Assembly: GCA_030066245.1 (NCBI GenBank)
Contig: JASJBY010000189.1
Location: forward strand, 1 to 9,368
DNA: 9,368 nucleotides
Source of the DNA: Gammaproteobacteria bacterium
Lineage (GTDB): Bacteria; Pseudomonadota; Gammaproteobacteria; JAABTG01
Reading direction: 5' to 3'
The number at the start of each line of letters is the position of its first letter. Position 1 is the first letter of the stretch. Below the pieces are notes generated by a model. The model saw only the letters and a program-made list of their open reading frames with translations. It did no database searches and was not told the DNA's origin. Shown in pieces: positions 5,746-9,368 of the stretch. The translations under genes and the position numbers were made by a program.

Positions 5746-6369
5746 TCAGGCGCCGGGTTTCTGCAGCAACCCCATGGCGGCCCGAAAAACGGGTGGGGAG
5801 AAAAGGAAGCCCAAGAACAACCCGATCACCGTCAGCGGCACAAATCTCACGCTCGCATACCAGTAGCCGGCGCATCGGGGACCGGTGAAGTCTGGGATCA
5901 GCTCGAAGGCCGTTTGGGAATGCCGGCCGACCTTCAGCTCCGTGTTCGCCAGCAGTCGAAGCGGGGAAAGCACCGCCAGCAGGCGACCTGTATCGGCGGG
6001 ATCATCCAACCCGACGACGCATTGGAACCGGAAACGACGGGGTCTTATGGAACGCAGCAAATCTCGAACCAGATATGCCGCCCGCCGCGCGAAGCCCTTG
6101 CTGCGAAGGACGGCGAATACATGACGGCGCTTGCTCATTACCTGCCTGCTCGCGGCACCTATCACCTTTCTCCGTCGCCGCCGTCGCCGAAGAACTCTGG
6201 CTCGATCCTCCCGTCCCGGGCGCAGCGTGCGGCGCGTGAGTCCGAACAGCCAATAGACGACAATCCGTCCACGCCAGATCCCATCTTTTTTCAGGGCGAA
6301 TACCAGATGCACGGGTATCGCCAGCAGCAGAATCGTCAACAAGACGATTGCGGCAATGGTCGGCAACAC
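5746..6369 (-). CDS. DUF2953-family membrane protein (YtfI-like), 207 aa
   Basis: The N-terminal transmembrane helix (about 5-26) is followed by a short strand region and then a very basic, probably unstructured stretch (residues 55-70, with a run of eight Arg at 60-67). The DUF2953 hallmark GLDDPADTGRL occurs at about 120-130, followed by the family's hydrophobic segment and a closing domain. A second hydrophobic stretch lies near the C-terminus (about 176-196). DUF2953 proteins (B. subtilis YtfI) are usually encoded next to a GerW/YtfJ protein, as here. Molecular function is unknown. The start is GTG (6367-6369), 9 bp after the gerW stop; the AAGGAG that ends gerW can serve as its ribosome site. 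No in-frame ATG is available near. The length is typical of the family. Confidence 0.88.
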   Translation of the reverse strand: MLPTIAAIVLLTILLLAIPVHLVFALKKDGIWRGRIVVYWLFGLTRRTLRPGREDRARVLRRRRRRRKVIGAASRQVMSKRRHVFAVLRSKGFARRAAYLVRDLLRSIRPRRFRFQCVVGLDDPADTGRLLAVLSPLRLLANTELKVGRHSQTAFELIPDFTGPRCAGYWYASVRFVPLTVIGLFLGFLFSPPVFRAAMGLLQKPGA

Positions 6370-6378
6370 GATGTCAGG

Positions 6379-6741
6379 CTACTCCTTTTCGCCCTTTTCC
6401 CTCCGGGGCGTGCGTTTCGCGGTGGCCGCCAGCGACTCCAGCAGAGATGCCGTGGTCCCTTTCAGCGGTTGCACGGTGGCACCCTGGGGGCCGATTAACA
6501 CGACGGCCACAGGCTTCATTCCCCCCGCGCCGGCCGAGGCGCCGCCACTGCCCTCACCTTTGATGAATTCCTCACTGCGGCCGGTGCCGCTTCCAACGCC
6601 AAAGCCGAACCCGAGGCTGATCAGCGGAACAATCGTGTAGTCACCTATCGTTAACGGTTGCCCGACAACGCTCTTGCTGTCCAGTACGCCTTCAATCTGG
6701 CCCAGAGCCGCCTGTATCATCTTTTCCATGTCTTGTATCAT
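6379..6741 (-). CDS. GerW family (YtfJ-like, PF09579) protein, 120 aa
   Basis: A short amphipathic N-terminal helix (MEKMIQAALGQIEG) is followed by the family core: SVVGQPLTIGDYTIVPLISLGFGFGVGSG, a Gly-rich loop containing GEGSGGASAGAGG, and KPVAVVLI. The C-terminus is charged (Arg/Lys/Glu). In Bacillus the homologue YtfJ/GerW is a spore protein needed for full germination. Homologues in bacteria that do not sporulate have no settled role, and the spore name should not be taken literally here. The start chosen is ATG 6739-6741, preceded by AAGGAG 11 bases upstream; a longer frame opens at TTG 6778-6780 but has no ribosome site. It heads a two-gene unit with the DUF2953 gene (9-bp gap), the arrangement seen as ytfJ/ytfI in Firmicutes. 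Confidence 0.88.
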   Translation of the reverse strand: MIQDMEKMIQAALGQIEGVLDSKSVVGQPLTIGDYTIVPLISLGFGFGVGSGTGRSEEFIKGEGSGGASAGAGGMKPVAVVLIGPQGATVQPLKGTTASLLESLAATAKRTPRREKGEKE

Positions 6742-6820
6742 TTTTTCGATTGCTCCTTGAGCACGCCAGCTGGAGCGCAAAGACTAAAGCATACGCCCAT
6801 ATTTCACCATTCGGCGGCCT

Positions 6821-7465
6821 ATGAAAGACAAGCTGAAGTCAGGTGGTGACGCAATGAAGACCCTCATTAAGGCTGGAGGTGATGTTGCGGACAAGGTGCT
6901 CGACAAGGGTGCTGATGTAGCCACCGCCATGATGAACCATACCGCCGGGTTGATCTCGAAGCTCTCCGATGACATTGGCGCCATGGCAGACAGAATCGTG
7001 GAAACCGAGAACAAGATCGGCGCCATGGCCGACCGTATCGTCAAGACCGAAGAACTGATGGCGAAGCTGACCGCCACCTTGGCTGGGAAAAAGCTCGACC
7101 TCTCAGATCACACGCTGACGGGTGAGCGAGCTTCACAGACTGTGGTGCTCAGCACTAAGGTTGCCGAGGTACGGGGAGATACAGGACCAGAATTGACGAT
7201 TGCGGGCGATCCAGCGAAGTATTTGCTGTATGTATCCAACAGCCCCCTGTTTCAGGACGGGAGCACCGTCGTCAGCAAGGTGAACAACGCCGGCGATTAC
7301 GCTACGGCCTGGAAGCGGAGCATCATAGCGCTCAGGCAGCTCGGCAGTGCCACCAAGAACGCGAAGCCGAAAGCGACGGTGGTCAGTATTGCGGTCAGAG
7401 CCATAGGCAAAGAAGACCAGCCCTCGCTGTTATCCAACAGTATTGATGTTCGCGTTCGCAAGTGA
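6821..7465 (+). CDS. Helical-repeat protein of unknown function, 214 aa
   Basis: No family is recognised. Residues 5-37 show 11-12-residue repeats (LKSGGDAMKTL, IKAGGDVADKVL, DKGADVATAM). Residues 52-79 are two near-identical 14-residue units (IGAMADRIVETENK, IGAMADRIVKTEEL), predicting one long amphipathic helix or coiled coil to about residue 90. The rest (about 105-214) looks like a beta-rich domain with many short hydrophobic strands. No signal peptide or transmembrane helix is seen. ATG 6821 is kept because the repeat already begins upstream of Met12. ATG 6854 (Met12) has the better ribosome site (AGGTGG, 7 bases away) and is a real alternative. The gene diverges from gerW with about 80 bp between starts, so the two may share control. 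A structural or membrane-surface role is possible but not shown. Confidence 0.8.
   Translation: MKDKLKSGGDAMKTLIKAGGDVADKVLDKGADVATAMMNHTAGLISKLSDDIGAMADRIVETENKIGAMADRIVKTEELMAKLTATLAGKKLDLSDHTLTGERASQTVVLSTKVAEVRGDTGPELTIAGDPAKYLLYVSNSPLFQDGSTVVSKVNNAGDYATAWKRSIIALRQLGSATKNAKPKATVVSIAVRAIGKEDQPSLLSNSIDVRVRK
6974..7057 (+). repeat. Two tandem 42-bp in-frame repeats inside the helical-repeat gene
   Basis: Units 6974-7015 and 7016-7057 encode IGAMADRIVETENK and IGAMADRIVKTEEL. Many differences are at third codon positions (ATT/ATC, GCA/GCC, ATC conserved), so the duplication is old enough to have drifted under selection on the protein. Confidence 0.75.
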
Positions 7466-7623
7466 GGCTCAGCTTCTCCGGACCCGGAGGAGGACAAGCG
7501 GCAGAAGAGTATAGAGTCGAGGCATACCGGTCGTTTCGACTCCGGCTGCCTGACATTCGCGCGACGCGGCTCGGCGCGACGCAGGCTCAGGTCCCGAGGT
7601 CCCGCTGAACGGTCGTCCATCCG
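7466..7623. other. Convergent intergenic region with hairpins and a short direct repeat
   Basis: Between the converging 6821 and 7624 genes are: CTCCGG/CCGGAG (7476-7481, 7484-7489); a 7-bp-arm hairpin GAGTCGA/TCGACTC (7514-7520, 7536-7542) with a 15-base loop; and a 9-bp direct repeat GCGCGACGC at 7559-7567 and 7574-7582. The second hairpin is a candidate transcription end point for either gene, but no T-run is present, so I do not call an intrinsic terminator. Confidence 0.4.
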
Positions 7624-8229
7624 TCATCGCATTTCCGAGGAATGCTGACCAACACCCGCGGGCGTGCCCCGCTGCTGGATCCCGTTTTGACCGGCGTCAA
7701 GGTGGCTATCGGCGTTAATAGTCAGGGGAAGCCTGTTCAGCATGAAACCGCCCCAGTGGTGATGCGGCATGGGTCCGGTCATGTCGTCCACGTCGGCTGT
7801 GTCCACAAAGCTGAACAACGGCTGGACGCCCTGTCCTTCAACGGCGTTGCCGTCCGATGAGCCATAGCCGCTTGCGACGAGCGTGTGGTCGCTACTGAAA
7901 TGTAGAACCAGATACTCACCCTGTATGAGCGCATTGCCTGAGCCGATGGAGATCAGGTCGACGCCGAGCGGCATCAGGCTCAGTCCCAACTTAGTCCGTT
8001 CGATGTACCAGCTTTCCCACGCCAATACATACCCGCCGGGTGTCGCGGACAGCCTGTTCGGTGGTCCCAGTTCCGCGAGCACATCGGTAAGTCCGCGCGA
8101 CTGCCCGGGGTCGGGCACGTCGTCAGGGCTGATCGTCTCCGTGCCGAACTGATATGTCACTGTCGTACACCCGGCCAGCAGACAAACAGCCGCGAGAATC
8201 CCGAGCTTGTCCGAAGTCTCAGGTCTCAT
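7624..8229 (-). CDS. Lipoprotein with BamE/SmpA-like N-terminal region, 201 aa
   Basis: Starting at ATG 8227-8229 the protein has a standard lipoprotein signal (MRPETSDKLGILAAVCLLAGC), with Cys21 as the lipidated residue and Thr after it, consistent with outer-membrane sorting. The following segment (GLTDVLAELGPPNRLSATPGGYVLAW) matches the helix-LGPP-strand pattern of SmpA/OmlA/BamE-like domains, then comes a hydrophobic strand region and a Gly/Asp/His-rich tail (MPHHHWGG near the end). The in-frame ATG 36 bases upstream (8263-8265) would add 12 residues before the signal and is less likely. The start overlaps the end of the preceding lipoprotein gene by 11 bp, so the two are probably translated together. 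No ligand or partner is known. BamE-like domains usually mediate envelope protein contacts. Confidence 0.82.
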   Translation of the reverse strand: MRPETSDKLGILAAVCLLAGCTTVTYQFGTETISPDDVPDPGQSRGLTDVLAELGPPNRLSATPGGYVLAWESWYIERTKLGLSLMPLGVDLISIGSGNALIQGEYLVLHFSSDHTLVASGYGSSDGNAVEGQGVQPLFSFVDTADVDDMTGPMPHHHWGGFMLNRLPLTINADSHLDAGQNGIQQRGTPAGVGQHSSEMR

Positions 8230-8584
8230 CCGGCTTGATCCGCGTGGCGTACTCAATGAGCACATCGTCCTTGTTGAAGAAGAATACGGCCCGGTCGTAA
8301 TCCGTCGTACGGTCGAGACGGTTGAACAGAATCAGAATCACACCCCCAAACTCGGTGCGCTCGTACAGGTAATACAAGACGGTTTCGTTCTCTAGAGCGA
8401 TAACCTGGGAAGGCGGTCCGAGCAATGTCAGCACATCCTCCCGCGTGCTCTTGCCCTTTTCCAGCTTGGATATCGCGTCCGGATCCCAGGTCACCTCGAC
8501 TCCGCGGTTGCCGGAGAATTGCACGCAGCCCATCAACAAGGCCGCACTCGGCAGTAGGATTGTCAGACATCGCAGATACTGCAT
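8219..8584 (-). CDS. Small BamE/SmpA-like lipoprotein, 121 aa
   Basis: The signal peptide ends in the lipobox LMGC with Cys20 lipidated; the +2 residue is Val, consistent with outer-membrane sorting. The mature domain shows the SmpA/OmlA signature: ISKLEKGKSTREDVLTLLGPPS, then strands ETVLYYLYERTEF and DRAVFFFNKDDVLIEYATR. This is the same layout as BamE, but the gene is not in a bam or recN context and the length differs, so I do not name it bamE. ATG 8582-8584 has GGAGAG six bases upstream. It is the first gene of the pair with the 7624-8229 lipoprotein gene. A paralogous relation between the two is plausible because both carry LGPP after a helix. Confidence 0.87.
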   Translation of the reverse strand: MQYLRCLTILLPSAALLMGCVQFSGNRGVEVTWDPDAISKLEKGKSTREDVLTLLGPPSQVIALENETVLYYLYERTEFGGVILILFNRLDRTTDYDRAVFFFNKDDVLIEYATRIKPDET

Positions 8585-8660
8585 AAGGGTCTCTCCACAG
8601 CGTCCCCGACACTCCCATTCCTCCGCTCACAATGGAGAGGGTCCTGTTCAGACTACTCTC

Positions 8661-8714
8661 CCGAGCCGAACACTCCCTATATCGCCATTTGTGCTCGCTA
8701 TTCCCGACCAGCTA
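8661..8714 (-). repeat. Dispersed repeat, copy B (shorter 5' part)
   Basis: The last 35 bases (8680-8714, starting TATCGCCATTTGTGCTCG) match copy A (1178-1212) at 30 of 35 positions. The first 19 bases match poorly and are about 4 bases shorter. It is in the same orientation as copies A and C and lies about 75 bp upstream of the BamE-like lipoprotein gene start. Confidence 0.65.
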
Positions 8715-8729
8715 TCCAGATAGCTGGTC
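8706..8729. repeat. Near-perfect palindrome joining copy B to an inverted partial copy
   Basis: GACCAGCTATC (8706-8716) and GATAGCTGGTC (8719-8729) are exact reverse complements separated by two bases. The similarity continues imperfectly outward: the reverse complement of 8719-8739 resembles copy B from about 8696, so copy B is followed head to head by an inverted fragment of itself, as in bipartite REP/BIME-type elements. No T-run is present. Confidence 0.75.
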
Positions 8730-8750
8730 CGAAATACGCTACGGGCTGAC

Positions 8751-8808
8751 CCGGCCGGGTCCCACACCAGTTGTATCGTTATTTGCGCTCGAGACTCCCA
8801 AACAGCTA
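8751..8808 (-). repeat. Dispersed 58-bp repeat, copy C
   Basis: This aligns gap-free to copy A (48 of 58 bases identical). It starts inside a perfect 14-bp palindrome, GACCCGGCCGGGTC (8748-8761). It is direct with respect to A and B and separated from B by about 36 bp, most of which is the inverted fragment. Confidence 0.7.
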
Positions 8809-9368
8809 TCAAGCGCCCAGACACGACGCCTACCCATGGCTTCGACCAGCCGTGCAACGGGGTCTTGCCTGTCATCTCTGCGAGTGTGTTCACAACTACT
8901 GCGGTAAGACCGTGGACCTTGCATAACGTTTGGTGCCAACGCCGGGTCGCAGAGCCGCGCCGCTTTTCGTCGCTCAAGGAAACGCAGGTGACGCCGGTTT
9001 TTCCAACCAAGCCGGGTGAAACCCATGTGTTGAGTTTGCCAACATAATCTGCGCTCCGAGGTCCGCCTGGTGAGAAATCCGGGCCAGGATTCGTACGAGG
9101 AAGGACCGCGGGCGGCAGTGTCTGGCTTGGCGCTCGGCCAAGTCGGAAAGAGCAAGCCAGGGGACGGGTCAGCGGACGTTCGCGGGCGCCGAAATGATGG
9201 CCAGAGGTACGCGGCAGGCCAGGTCGAAGGCTGAGCAATGATGCGGTCGAGCGCCAGGCGTTGGTTTCAGCTGACGAGGAGAGGCTTTATACTGCCACCG
9301 TCCGTGTTCGCAGGGCTCGTGGTCTGACGTGACGACGGCGTGCAGGGCCGAACCTCGACCGCCCACCC
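8809..9368. other. No convincing gene; intergenic or degraded sequence
   Basis: About 560 bp. Minus-strand frames are open for up to 196 codons, but they run through the dispersed repeats, lack ribosome sites and match no family I know. On the plus strand a TATACT-like box occurs near 9288 without a well-spaced -35. No tRNA-like cloverleaf, riboswitch core or integrase fragment was recognised. A gene may begin beyond the right edge. Confidence 0.45.

Noticed and set aside
5701..6498. 265-codon plus-strand frame opposite DUF2953 and gerW
   Set aside because: The minus-strand genes carry recognisable family motifs; the plus-strand translation is low-complexity without domains.
8919..9032. Possible integron attC-like site (GCATAAC near 8919, GTTGAGT near 9026)
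   Set aside because: The first box does not fit RYYYAAC and the inner arms are not complementary; there is no integrase or cassette array.
8648..9238. Overlapping minus-strand frames of 196 and 138 codons at the right end
   Set aside because: They run through the dispersed repeats and the palindrome, lack ribosome sites and resemble no family; repeat-borne open frames in GC-rich DNA are the simpler reading.
9261..9293. TATACT box suggesting a promoter for a gene beyond the right edge
   Set aside because: No -35 hexamer at 16-18 bp and no start codon with a ribosome site before the window ends.

Overview
The window is GC-rich, densely packed DNA that reads as the chromosome of a Gram-negative proteobacterium, most likely a gammaproteobacterium. 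The reasons are three signal-peptidase-II lipoproteins (two with a BamE/SmpA-like look), an FNR-type Crp regulator, and a winged-helix/transmembrane/TPR regulator of the CadC-like type. No species can be named from the sequence alone. There are no rRNA, tRNA, CRISPR, transposase or phage genes that I can recognise.

Layout. 1-309 (+) is the C-terminal end of a PDZ-domain protein cut by the window edge, meeting a lipoprotein gene (321-845, -) tail to tail. 846-1209 is non-coding and holds a long imperfect hairpin (979-1085) and the first copy of a dispersed 58-bp repeat (1155-1212). Next come an FNR-like regulator (2100-2807, -) and a DUF4384-type exported protein (1210-2103, -) joined by an ATGA overlap. 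Divergent from them are one or two tiny ORFs (2901-2987 and 2951-3073, +) and a six-cysteine zinc-ribbon mini-protein (from 3108, +) whose stop codon is missing where expected.

3333-5033 (-) is a 566-aa membrane-anchored transcription regulator. Its 379-bp upstream region holds a candidate promoter and several palindromes, and leads into a small single-span membrane protein gene (5413-5682, +). 5746-6741 (-) is a two-gene unit encoding a GerW/YtfJ-family protein and a DUF2953 (YtfI-like) membrane protein. These are known from spore formers but here sit in a presumably non-sporulating background. Divergent from them, 6821-7465 (+) encodes an unrecognised helical-repeat protein. 7624-8584 (-) is a pair of overlapping outer-envelope lipoprotein genes. 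8585-9368 has no convincing gene but carries two more direct copies and one inverted partial copy of the dispersed repeat.

How the genes may work together. The supported pairings are the regulator/DUF4384 overlap, the gerW/DUF2953 tandem and the overlapping lipoprotein pair. The envelope theme (lipoproteins, exported DUF4384 protein, membrane regulator, DUF2953 protein) is consistent but does not define one pathway. The least described parts are the gerW-DUF2953 locus with its divergent repeat protein, the two intergenic repeat or hairpin elements, and the FNR homologue with an incomplete cysteine set.
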